The notes under the pieces were generated by a model, which worked only from the letters and a program-made list of their open reading frames with translations, did no database searches and was not told the DNA's origin. A program made the position numbers and the translations under genes. Shown here one piece after another: positions 18,187-25,321 of a stretch of 64,000 bases of DNA; the first letter of the stretch is position 1; every line of letters starts with the position of its first letter. The stretch is from DAISKN01 sp963716925 (GTDB lineage Bacteria > Acidobacteriota > Vicinamibacteria > Marinacidobacterales > SMYC01): contig CAVQUX010000033.1 of the NCBI GenBank assembly GCA_963716925.1, positions 248,001 to 312,000 of the forward strand, written 5' to 3'.

Positions 18187-18630
18187 ATGCGCAGCAAACC
18201 AACGGTCCTGTTCTCCGCCGTCGGCCTGGTGCTGACGGCGGCTCTCCCCGCGCGGGCGCACCACGCGTTCGGCGCGGAGTTCGACCCCAACCGCCCGGTC
18301 CTGTTGAAGGGCGCGATTACCAAGGTCGAGTGGGTCAACCCCCACGCCTGGATCCACATCGCCGTAGCGAAGGAGGACGGGACCCAGGAGCTCTGGATGG
18401 TCGAGGCGGGGACGCCGAACACTCTCCTGCGGCGAGGCTTCACCAAGGATTCCCTGAAGCCGGGAACGGTCATCACCGTCGACGGCTATCAGAGCAAGGA
18501 CCGCTCGAACCGCGCCAACGGCCGCGATATGACGTTCCCCGACGGAAAGAAGCTGTTCATGGGGTCGTCGGGCACGGGCGCTCCGAGAGACGGAAGGGAT
18601 CCGGCGGAACCGAAGAAGCCCAAGCAATAG
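18187..18630 (+). CDS. DUF6152 family secreted protein
   Basis: A 147-residue protein with a Sec signal (VLFSAVGLVLTAALPARA) ending before AHHAFGAEFD. The mature part has GAITKVEWVNPHAWIHI and RRGFTKDSLKPGTVITVDGY, the hallmarks of DUF6152, a small beta-barrel-like periplasmic family. It begins 4 nt after the preceding gene and is surely co-transcribed. The conserved His pair after the signal could bind metal (inference). The C-terminus is a charged, probably disordered tail. Confidence 0.85.
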   Translation: MRSKPTVLFSAVGLVLTAALPARAHHAFGAEFDPNRPVLLKGAITKVEWVNPHAWIHIAVAKEDGTQELWMVEAGTPNTLLRRGFTKDSLKPGTVITVDGYQSKDRSNRANGRDMTFPDGKKLFMGSSGTGAPRDGRDPAEPKKPKQ

Positions 18631-18781
18631 CCGCCTCGGGAACGGCTCCAGGCGTCTTTCGATCCGCGTCGCTCCTTCCGAGACATTTCCAGACAATCTC
18701 GGCGTCGAAAGTGTGCTACCAACGCCTCCACGAACGCCATTCGACGTACGTAGGACCCTTTCCCTTGCGACCAAAGATGTC

Positions 18782-18797
18782 CGTCTGCGAACAGACG
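18782..18797 (+). promoter_or_regulatory. Small hairpin in the leader of the NHL-repeat gene
   Basis: CGTCTG-CGAA-CAGACG is a perfect 6-bp stem with a tetraloop. It lies immediately before the GAGGAGAG ribosome site of the gene at 18812, so it may stabilise the mRNA or tune initiation. Confidence 0.35.
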
Positions 18798-18811
18798 AGA
18801 GGAGAGTTGCC

Positions 18812-19903
18812 ATGAAAAACGCCAGGTTCGTTCTCGCAATCGCGCTGCTGAGCCTGCTCGCCGCGACCGCTTATTCCCAGCCGCAGTTGACTCCGGAGCA
18901 GAAGGCTATGCGGGAAAAGCAAGAGGCTCTCGAGAAAGCGACACCGCAGCTCAAGATCACCGAGGAGGTGCTCAAGCTGGTCGTGCCCGGCCATACGATA
19001 GGGGAGGCCGTGGGAGTGGCGAAGAACTCCAAGGGGCACCTGTTCGTCTTCACCCGCAGCGGCGCCAGCGGGAACGCGTTCGGCTCCACGGCGTCGCAGC
19101 TCTTCGAGTTCGACGGGACCCTGAAGTTCGTCAAGCAGTGGGGGCCCGACAACTACGCGGCGTCATTCGCCCACACCGTTCGAGTCGACAAGAACGACAA
19201 CGTGTGGATGACCGACGAGGGGTCGAACATGGTCGTCAAGTTCCGTCCGGACGCCACGGTGGAGATGGTTCTGGGCAGAAAGCCCGAAGCCGTCGATTGG
19301 CTCGAGGAGTTCGTCCAGTTCGGCGAGAAAGAGACGGAGCGCCATCCCGCCGGCAACGTAGGAACCTTCAATCGACCGACGGACGTGACCTGGGACAGCC
19401 AGGGCGGCATCTTCGTGAGCGATGGATACAACAACTCGCGCGTCGCGAAAATGGACAAGAACGGCAACTGGGTGAAGGCCGTCGGCACCTGGGGCTCCGG
19501 CCCGCAGCAGTTCAGTACCGTGCACGGCATCACGTCGGATGCCAAAGACAATATCTACGTCGCCGATCGCGGCAATCGCCGCGTCCAGGTGTTCGATCGG
19601 GACTTGAATCCGCTCCGCATCATCGACACCGTGGCGGCACCCTGGACTCTCTGCGTTTCTCCCGGCCAGCCGCAGTATCTCTTCAGCGGGGACGGAACCG
19701 GGAAGATCTACAAGACGGATCTGCAGGGGAAACTGCTCGGTTGGGCGCAGACCAGCCTGAACCACGGCCAGCGCGGGTGTCTGATCCACGAGCTGCACTG
19801 CGAGTCGGCGACGGTTCTCTACAAAGGGGATTGTTCGACCTGGACGGTCGAGAAGATCACCATCACCGGCGGCGGGATCACCGACAGCGCCGGCCAGGAT
19901 TAG
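18812..19903 (+). CDS. Secreted NHL-repeat beta-propeller protein
   Basis: A 363-residue exported protein with a clear signal peptide (FVLAIALLSLLAATAYSQ). Repeats typical of NHL six-bladed propellers follow: FAHTVRVDKNDNVWMTDEG, FNRPTDVTWDSQGGIFVSDG, TVHGITSDAKDNIYVADRG with NRRVQVFD. The ATG at 18812 is chosen over the GTG 99 nt upstream because of GAGGAGAG 5-12 nt before it and the signal peptide right after it. It follows the DUF6152 gene by 181 nt. Propellers of this kind bind ligands or scaffold; no catalytic motif is evident. Confidence 0.88.
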   Translation: MKNARFVLAIALLSLLAATAYSQPQLTPEQKAMREKQEALEKATPQLKITEEVLKLVVPGHTIGEAVGVAKNSKGHLFVFTRSGASGNAFGSTASQLFEFDGTLKFVKQWGPDNYAASFAHTVRVDKNDNVWMTDEGSNMVVKFRPDATVEMVLGRKPEAVDWLEEFVQFGEKETERHPAGNVGTFNRPTDVTWDSQGGIFVSDGYNNSRVAKMDKNGNWVKAVGTWGSGPQQFSTVHGITSDAKDNIYVADRGNRRVQVFDRDLNPLRIIDTVAAPWTLCVSPGQPQYLFSGDGTGKIYKTDLQGKLLGWAQTSLNHGQRGCLIHELHCESATVLYKGDCSTWTVEKITITGGGITDSAGQD

Positions 19904-19922
19904 CAGGCCTCTGAAACATGGA

Positions 19923-19952
19923 GCGCTCGGCTGCAGCTTCGCAGCCGGGCGC
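19923..19952. terminator. Stem-loop between convergent genes
   Basis: GCGCTCGGCTGC (19923-19934), loop AGCTTC, and GCAGCCGGGCGC (19941-19952) form a 12-bp stem with one G-T pair between the NHL gene and the minus-strand gene at 19956. There is no U-tract, so termination is inferred from position. Confidence 0.5.
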
Positions 19953-19955
19953 CCT

Positions 19956-20330
19956 TCACTCGCTTCTCCGGCTCCAGCGCCATCCCAGAAACGCGGCGAC
20001 CACCGCGAGCGCGGTGAGCATCTGCCTCTCGGTCGACGGATCGAGAGGCTCGTCGGCGACTTTGAGCGCAAGCCGCATTCGAGACCAGCGCCCGCGCTGG
20101 TACAGCGCGTTGTACTGCTGCGTCTGGATGTCGTGAATCTCTACCGCTTGTGGATCGTCGCCGGCCCCGAGCGGGAGCGGAGGGGGCAGAATCGGCAGCT
20201 CATCCCAGGGGTCCACCGCCCAGTTCACGATCTTCAAGGCGAGGCTCTTGCTGTCCCGCGCCGGCCATAGGAAAACGATGAGGAGCGCGACGACGAGAAG
20301 GAACCACCACCGGGAGCCGCTCGTTCCCAT
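19956..20330 (-). CDS. Small membrane protein, unknown
   Basis: A 124-residue protein that I do not recognise. It starts MGTSGSRWW and then has a hydrophobic segment (FLLVVALLIVFLW), a central soluble region with PILPPPLPLGAG, and a second hydrophobic segment near the C-terminus (LTALAVVAAFLGWRW). The topology would place the loop outside. It lies downstream of the dipeptidase on the same strand, but 60 nt away. Codon use resembles that of the neighbours, so it is probably real. Confidence 0.55.
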   Translation of the reverse strand: MGTSGSRWWFLLVVALLIVFLWPARDSKSLALKIVNWAVDPWDELPILPPPLPLGAGDDPQAVEIHDIQTQQYNALYQRGRWSRMRLALKVADEPLDPSTERQMLTALAVVAAFLGWRWSRRSE

Positions 20331-20392
20331 GGTCGAGAACGACTAGTATGCTTCTTCCTCGCCTGGTGGACAATGGTTCCCGCAGTCGCCGG

Positions 20393-21640
20393 TCACCGCG
20401 GCGGCCCGTCGAGAGTCTCGAATGACGCGGTCGACGGGGGGCGCTCCCGTTGCAGTCGCGCCGCCACGGCTTCCGCCTCGGCGAAGACCCGGACGAAGTT
20501 GAGGCCGGCGAGCTTCTTCAGATCGGAGTCCTTCCACCCGCGGCGGACGAGCTCCGCGATGAGGTGCGGATAGCGGCTCACGTCTTCGAGCCCCTCGGGC
20601 ATGGTGACGCCCGCGAAGTCGCAGCCGAGGCCCACGTGATCGACCCCCGCCACCCGGGCGGCGTACTCGATGTGGTCGGCCACGTCGGCGAGAGTCGCTT
20701 TGGGTTTGGGCCCGGCAACCGCTTCGTGCTCCTTCTCGAGCCGCGTCATGTCGGCGATGGCGGTCGTTCCCTGTAGCTTCAGCATGAGCGGCTTTTCCCA
20801 CTCCATGACCTTCGTCGAGACGAAACCCGGGATGAAGGTGATCATCACGATGCCGCCGTTCCTGGAAAGGCGCCGCAGCACGTCGTCGGGCACGTTGCGG
20901 GGGTGGTCGGTCAGCCCCCGCGCGCTCGAGTGAGAGAAGATGACCGGGGCCTCGGAGACGTCCAGGACCTGGTTCATCACGGCGGGCGAGACGTGGGAGA
21001 TGTCCACCAGCATGCCGAGACGGTTCATCTCGCGCACCACCTCTTTTCCAAAAGCGCTGAGGCCTCCGAGCTTCTCCTCGTCGGTCGCGGAGTCGGCCCA
21101 GTCGTTGCGCCTGCCGTGGGTGAGGGTCATGTAGCGCATGCCGAGCTCGTAGTAGGCGCGCAGAGTGCCGAGGCTGTTCTCGAGCGCGCGGCCGTTCTCG
21201 CCTCCCAGGAACGAGGCGATCTTCCCCTCGCGCCTGGCGGCTTCGATGTCGGCGGACTTCGTGGCGAGGACGAACGCCTCGGGATAGGCCGCAATCATGC
21301 GGCGCGCCAGATCGATCTGCTCGAGCTGGAGCCGGGCGCTCCCCGAGTCCACCGAGGGAATCCAGACGCTCCAGAATTGAGCCGACACCTGCCCCTCGCG
21401 CAGCCGCGCCAGATCCGTCTCGTGGGGCGCGCGCCCGCGCAGATCGTACTCGGCGACGTCCGAGTCGGCGTACTCACGGATGAGCCAGGGGAGGTCGTTG
21501 TGCGTGTCCACCAGAGGCGACTCGCGCAGGATTTCCCGGGCGTGGCGCAAGGCCGCGTCCTCCTGGGCCGACAGGACAGCCGAGCATGCGAAAACAGCTG
21601 CGAAGAGGATCGCGAGCTCCGTCCGAAACCGCGAGAACAT
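20393..21640 (-). CDS. Secreted membrane-type dipeptidase (peptidase M19)
   Basis: A 415-residue renal-dipeptidase homologue. The signal peptide (LAILFAAVFACSAVLSAQ) is followed by the zinc-binding motif VDTHNDLPW, the LTHGRRNDWADSA block, LVDISHVSP and IFSHSSARGLTDHPRN, and finally HVGLGCDFAGV. The metal ligands of the family (HND, His in SHVSP and SHSSA, Asp in CDF) are all present. It hydrolyses dipeptides in the periplasm. GGAGG stands 6 nt before the ATG, so this gene is not leaderless. Confidence 0.93.
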   Translation of the reverse strand: MFSRFRTELAILFAAVFACSAVLSAQEDAALRHAREILRESPLVDTHNDLPWLIREYADSDVAEYDLRGRAPHETDLARLREGQVSAQFWSVWIPSVDSGSARLQLEQIDLARRMIAAYPEAFVLATKSADIEAARREGKIASFLGGENGRALENSLGTLRAYYELGMRYMTLTHGRRNDWADSATDEEKLGGLSAFGKEVVREMNRLGMLVDISHVSPAVMNQVLDVSEAPVIFSHSSARGLTDHPRNVPDDVLRRLSRNGGIVMITFIPGFVSTKVMEWEKPLMLKLQGTTAIADMTRLEKEHEAVAGPKPKATLADVADHIEYAARVAGVDHVGLGCDFAGVTMPEGLEDVSRYPHLIAELVRRGWKDSDLKKLAGLNFVRVFAEAEAVAARLQRERPPSTASFETLDGPPR

Positions 21641-21797
21641 GGAAACCTCCTTCTATGAGGCGCGAGATCCGCCCGGCCCATCGTAGTTGGCCCCTTGTGG
21701 AAACGCTAACCCGGGCCGCCAGCGGTGGCGTTCGACGTACCCTGCCCCGGTGCCAAAGCCGTTGCCGGAGGGCGCCAGTCGAAGCGGTACTCGGTCG

Positions 21798-22277
21798 CTA
21801 GCCGGAGAACCCGATCCACCGCCCTCCCCAGGCCACACCGCTCCAGAGCGCGATCGAGACGAGGGCCGTGAGCCGCCCCCAGAACGGGCCTACGCGGCTG
21901 TCGTCGGCCCGCGTCACTCGATGGCGCACGGTGAGACTGAACAGGATGGCCAGAACCAGGCAGGCGATCTTCACGCGGAAGGGCTCGCTGTAGTAGAGCT
22001 TCATCGGCTCGGAGAAAAAGAGGAGGCTCCCCGAAGCGAGCGCGACGGCGAGGCTGCCCCGTTGCCACGGCCAGGTCTCCTCCGCGAGCCGGGCGACGGG
22101 CTGCGACCGAAGGAGGAACCCCAGGAGCCGCAGGTCGACCAGCAGAATCGTCCCGCCGAGCACGGCGAACGCCACGAGATGGATCGCCTCGATGACCGGG
22201 AACATCCAGAGCGAGTGGCGAATCGTCTGGCCCACGAGCGTGGCTTCGCACCATTGGAAGAACGGCAGGAGCGTCAT
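21798..22277 (-). CDS. DUF6644-like four-helix membrane protein, copy 2
   Basis: A 159-residue polytopic protein starting MTLLPFFQWCEATLVGQ, with IRHSLWMFPVIEAIHLVAF and LGGTILLVDLRLLGFLL. It is a paralogue of the preceding gene and shares the histidines in the first two helices, which could bind haem (inference). The ATG overlaps the upstream stop (ATGA), so the pair is translationally coupled. The frame extends further upstream but there it only shadows copy 1. The DUF6644 label rests on pattern recognition; the function is unknown. Confidence 0.75.
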   Translation of the reverse strand: MTLLPFFQWCEATLVGQTIRHSLWMFPVIEAIHLVAFAVLGGTILLVDLRLLGFLLRSQPVARLAEETWPWQRGSLAVALASGSLLFFSEPMKLYYSEPFRVKIACLVLAILFSLTVRHRVTRADDSRVGPFWGRLTALVSIALWSGVAWGGRWIGFSG

Positions 22278-22834
22278 TCGGACTCCGGTACGCATCCCGC
22301 GGCCCAGTTGACGACCGCCGGCTGCGGCTGCCGGTCGCAGTCGAACCAGTTGTAGGCGATCATGCGGCCGGAGACGATGATGCCGATCCAGAGCACCAGG
22401 GAGAGCGCGCCCGCCAACCGGGCGCTCCTCGGCGGGAGGGGATGGAGATCCCACTCGGAGACCCTGCGCCACACGCCCGAGTGAAACAGGAATACGTTGA
22501 CTCCGGCGAGCGCGAGCAGGATGAGCTTCAATCGGAAGAAGACGCTCTGGTACGTCCTGACCGGGATCGCGTAGAACAACAAGAGCCCGGTCACGACCAT
22601 GAGGCAGAAGCCGGCGAACATCCACGGCCGGAGCCGGCGGACGACCTGGGACGCCGGAACGGGCCGCATCGAAAGTCCCAGGAGCCTCACGTCCAGGAGC
22701 ACCGTGAAGCCCACGAACAAGACCAGGGACCAGACGTGGGTCGATTCGACCAGCGGATAGACCCAGAGCGATTCGTGGAGCGCCACGCTCCACCGCGTCT
22801 CCGCGAGCCACTGGCAGAACGGAAGAAGCGACAT
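22274..22834 (-). CDS. DUF6644-like membrane protein, copy 1
   Basis: A 186-residue polytopic protein with MSLLPFCQWLAETRWS, ALHESLWVYPLVESTHVWS and LFVGFTVLLDVRLLGLSM, four to five hydrophobic helices and a Cys/Asp-containing tail. It is the first gene of a two-gene operon with its paralogue. It is divergent from a CxxCH lipoprotein gene whose start is about 70 bp away; the conserved histidines and that neighbour suggest a membrane redox role (inference). TACTGT lies 8 nt before the ATG. Confidence 0.75.
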   Translation of the reverse strand: MSLLPFCQWLAETRWSVALHESLWVYPLVESTHVWSLVLFVGFTVLLDVRLLGLSMRPVPASQVVRRLRPWMFAGFCLMVVTGLLLFYAIPVRTYQSVFFRLKLILLALAGVNVFLFHSGVWRRVSEWDLHPLPPRSARLAGALSLVLWIGIIVSGRMIAYNWFDCDRQPQPAVVNWAAGCVPESE

Positions 22835-22902
22835 CGCGCGCGACAGTATCTCATTGTCCGGGGATCCGGCGGGCGTGCTACTCTTTTCCGCGTTTCGAGA
22901 GC

Positions 22903-23400
22903 GTGCGGATGCGAGCGATTCTCCTTTCCATTCCCGTCGGCCTTTGCTCGACGATCGGCTGCGGCGCCCCCCCCGGGCCGCCGTTCAAGCCACAGGCGAA
23001 CGTCAAGACGATCATGGTGTCGATCGTCGACCCCGCGGCCGATGTGCTGTGGGATTCCGTGGGGACGATCATCTCCGAGGAAGGTGTCGTCGAGTGGTCT
23101 CCGAAGACCGACGAGGAGTGGGCCGCGGTGCGGAACAGCGCCGTGACCCTCATGGAATCCGGGAACCTCCTCATGATCGGAGAGCGCGCGAGGGACAATG
23201 GCGCCTGGATGGAGTCCGCGCGCACGATGATCGACGCCGGGGCGGCGGCGCTCGCGGCCGCCGAGTCGAAAGACCCCGACGCGGTATTCGCCGTCGGCGA
23301 GCAGGTATACCTCGCGTGCGACCGCTGCCACGGTCTCTACTGGACCGACGACAAGGACCGCGATCGTATTCGCGATACCCCGAAGAGCCGCCGGAACTAG
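22903..23400 (+). CDS. Lipoprotein with a C-terminal CxxCH haem motif
   Basis: A 165-residue protein. The signal peptide ends in the lipobox STIGC near residue 20. A helical domain follows, and CDRCHG sits near residue 140, a single c-type haem site placed late in the chain as in cytochrome c-prime-like helical bundles. The start may be ATG 22909 rather than GTG 22903. It is divergent from the DUF6644-like pair and precedes the kinase-BRCT gene by 6 nt. It is probably a periplasmic electron carrier or sensor; the exact family is not certain. Confidence 0.75.
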   Translation: MRMRAILLSIPVGLCSTIGCGAPPGPPFKPQANVKTIMVSIVDPAADVLWDSVGTIISEEGVVEWSPKTDEEWAAVRNSAVTLMESGNLLMIGERARDNGAWMESARTMIDAGAAALAAAESKDPDAVFAVGEQVYLACDRCHGLYWTDDKDRDRIRDTPKSRRN

Positions 23401-23406
23401 AGACCG

Positions 23407-24558
23407 ATGCCCTCCACCGCGCGCACGCTCACCCGGAGGGGTCCCCTCCATGTCCCCCGGGGGGAACGCCTGCTCTCTCCCGCACAGACGATCGAAAGCC
23501 CGGAATCCCGCCTGCACTTCAAAATCGACCGGCTGCTCGGCGAGGGGGGCTTCGGTCAGGTCTACCTCGCCGAGCGCCTGGGGCGTTCGGCGAGGATCCC
23601 CAGGGTCCTCTGCGTCAAGGCGAGCACCCGCATCGACGGCTGGCTGCGGGAGGCGTACTTCGGTCAGCTTCTGGACGCCCATCCGCGGGCGATCCGGATC
23701 TACGACGCGTTTCCCCTGATGCGGCCGGACGGAGCGGTCCTCTACTGTCTCGCCATCGAGTACGCGCCCGACGGCGATCTGAGCTCGTTCCTGCGGCGTG
23801 AGAGCCGGGCCTGGACCGAGAACACCGCCCGGCGCGAGATCGCGGGCGTCCTCGAAGTGCTCGGGAAGCTCCACCGCGGGCAGCTCCTCCATCGCGACCT
23901 CACGCCGCTGAACGTCTTCGTCTGCGAAGGAAGGCGCCTGAAGCTCGGGGACTTCGGGATCGCCCGCCAGCAGAGCGACCGGCGGGGGATCACCGCGCGC
24001 ACCATGAACGCGCTCACCGCTCCGAGCGACATCCTGGAGGGTGCCGCCCCGAAGTGGCAGGCGAGGGACGACGTGTACCAGGTGGGACAGCTCCTGGGAA
24101 TGCTGGTCCGGGGCGACGCGCGGACGCGGATTCGCACCGGCGAAGTCCGGCACCTGCAGTGCAGCGATCACCTGAAGGAGATCATCTACCGCTGCATCGG
24201 CGAGCGGCGCAAGCGGTACGAGAGCGCCGATGAGCTGATCGAGGCGATCCGCAAACGGCCCGCGGCGCTGAAGTCGGGCATATTGAAGACCCTCAAGGGG
24301 GTACACCTCGCGTTCACCGGCATCCTGAGCAAGCCCCGGCGGGAGGCCAAGGCCGCCGCCCGGCGCGCGGGCGCCATCGTTCACGGCATGCCGTCGGTGC
24401 TGACGAGAGTGGTCGTCCGCGGGCGGCCCAATCCGACGCAGGCGGCCGGCCGCGACGCGGGCCGAAAGCTCATGGAGATCAAACGCCTCCGCGAGAAGGG
24501 ACACAAGATGACGATTTTGAACGAAGCTCAGTTCTGGCGGCTCGCGAGAAAGCGTTGA
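23407..24558 (+). CDS. Ser/Thr protein kinase with C-terminal BRCT domain
   Basis: A 383-residue cytoplasmic protein. The kinase covers about 35-285: LGEGGFGQVYLAER (P-loop), LCVKAS (lysine), LLHRDLTPLNVF (catalytic loop), LGDFGIAR, and the divergent activation segment NALTAPSDILEG in place of the usual GT.xYmaPE. About 295-380 is a BRCT domain: HLAFTGILSKPRREAKAAAR, then RAGAIVH, LTRVVVRG, and a final I.LNEAQFWRLA. BRCT domains bind phosphopeptides or DNA ends. No membrane helix or extracellular sensor is present, unlike most bacterial Hanks kinases. It is 6 nt downstream of the haem lipoprotein. Confidence 0.88.
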   Translation: MPSTARTLTRRGPLHVPRGERLLSPAQTIESPESRLHFKIDRLLGEGGFGQVYLAERLGRSARIPRVLCVKASTRIDGWLREAYFGQLLDAHPRAIRIYDAFPLMRPDGAVLYCLAIEYAPDGDLSSFLRRESRAWTENTARREIAGVLEVLGKLHRGQLLHRDLTPLNVFVCEGRRLKLGDFGIARQQSDRRGITARTMNALTAPSDILEGAAPKWQARDDVYQVGQLLGMLVRGDARTRIRTGEVRHLQCSDHLKEIIYRCIGERRKRYESADELIEAIRKRPAALKSGILKTLKGVHLAFTGILSKPRREAKAAARRAGAIVHGMPSVLTRVVVRGRPNPTQAAGRDAGRKLMEIKRLREKGHKMTILNEAQFWRLARKR

Positions 24559-24567
24559 GAACGATGC

Positions 24568-24573
24568 TATCCT
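24568..24573 (+). promoter_or_regulatory. -10-like box TATCCT before the GTG at 24581
   Basis: TATCCT is followed by 7 nt and the GTG start, and no ribosome site is visible. This is a probable leaderless start. Confidence 0.35.
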
Positions 24574-24580
24574 CCGCGCC

Positions 24581-25267
24581 GTGACCTCGCGCGAGGACTG
24601 GGCGCGCTTCGATCCGGCGGCGATACCCACCAAGACCGAGCTAAGAGAGCTCGACGCCTGGCTCGATTCCGACCGGCACGCGGAGGACGGCCCCGCCCGT
24701 CTGCTCGATCTGGGCTGCGGGGTCGGAGCGGTCAGCCGGCGGCTCTTCGAGAAAGGCTTTTCCGTCGTGGGCGTGGACATCAATTCCGAAGCCGTCGCGG
24801 AAGCCCGTCGAACGGTGGAAGGCGTAGCGTTCCACGTGCGCGACGTAGCTTCTCCGAACGGACTCGAGCTCGACGAGGCTCCGTTCGACGGGGTCGTCTG
24901 TCAGCTCGTGCTGTCCATCGTCTCTGGCCTCTCCGACCGGCGAAGGCTCCTCGCGAACGCGCTCGATTCGCTCCGGCCGGGCGGCTTCTTCTATCTCTCC
25001 GCTTCCGGGGTCTCGGACGAGATCAACCCCGCCTACGGGCGCCTCTACGAAGAGGATTTCCCGTCCACGGGCGAGCGCCATACCTACTGCTCCCGGGATG
25101 CGATGGGGAGCGTTCTGTACCGAACGCATCACTTCACCGAGGAGGAGCTTCGCGATCTCCTCGAGAGCTCCGGCTTCGTGGACGTCGTCCTCACGCGGAA
25201 GAAAGAGTCGAGCAGCCGGAGACCCGGCGAAGCGGCGTATTTTCTCTACGCGTTCTCGCGCAGGTGA
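24581..25267 (+). CDS. Class I SAM-dependent methyltransferase
   Basis: A 228-residue methyltransferase. Motif I is LLDLGCGVGAVSRRL, the acidic end of strand 2 is VVGVDINSEAV, motif IV is FDGVVCQLVLSIV, and SLRPGGFFYLSA is the post-motif helix and strand. HHFTEEELRDLLESSGF near the C-terminus is common in small-molecule and lipid methyltransferases of the Methyltransf_11/25 type. The substrate is unknown. It follows the kinase-BRCT gene by 22 nt but appears to have its own start signal. Confidence 0.88.
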   Translation: MTSREDWARFDPAAIPTKTELRELDAWLDSDRHAEDGPARLLDLGCGVGAVSRRLFEKGFSVVGVDINSEAVAEARRTVEGVAFHVRDVASPNGLELDEAPFDGVVCQLVLSIVSGLSDRRRLLANALDSLRPGGFFYLSASGVSDEINPAYGRLYEEDFPSTGERHTYCSRDAMGSVLYRTHHFTEEELRDLLESSGFVDVVLTRKKESSSRRPGEAAYFLYAFSRR

Positions 25268-25307
25268 TTCGTATGGCGATAGAATCAGCCACCGCCGCGG
25301 GGCGGGT

Positions 25308-25313
25308 GGAGGG
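25308..25313 (+). promoter_or_regulatory. Ribosome binding site supporting a CTG start
   Basis: GGAGGG stands 8 nt before CTG 25322. No ATG, GTG or TTG is available in this frame before the haem motif, so this site decides the start. Confidence 0.5.
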
Positions 25314-25321
25314 CTGAAACG

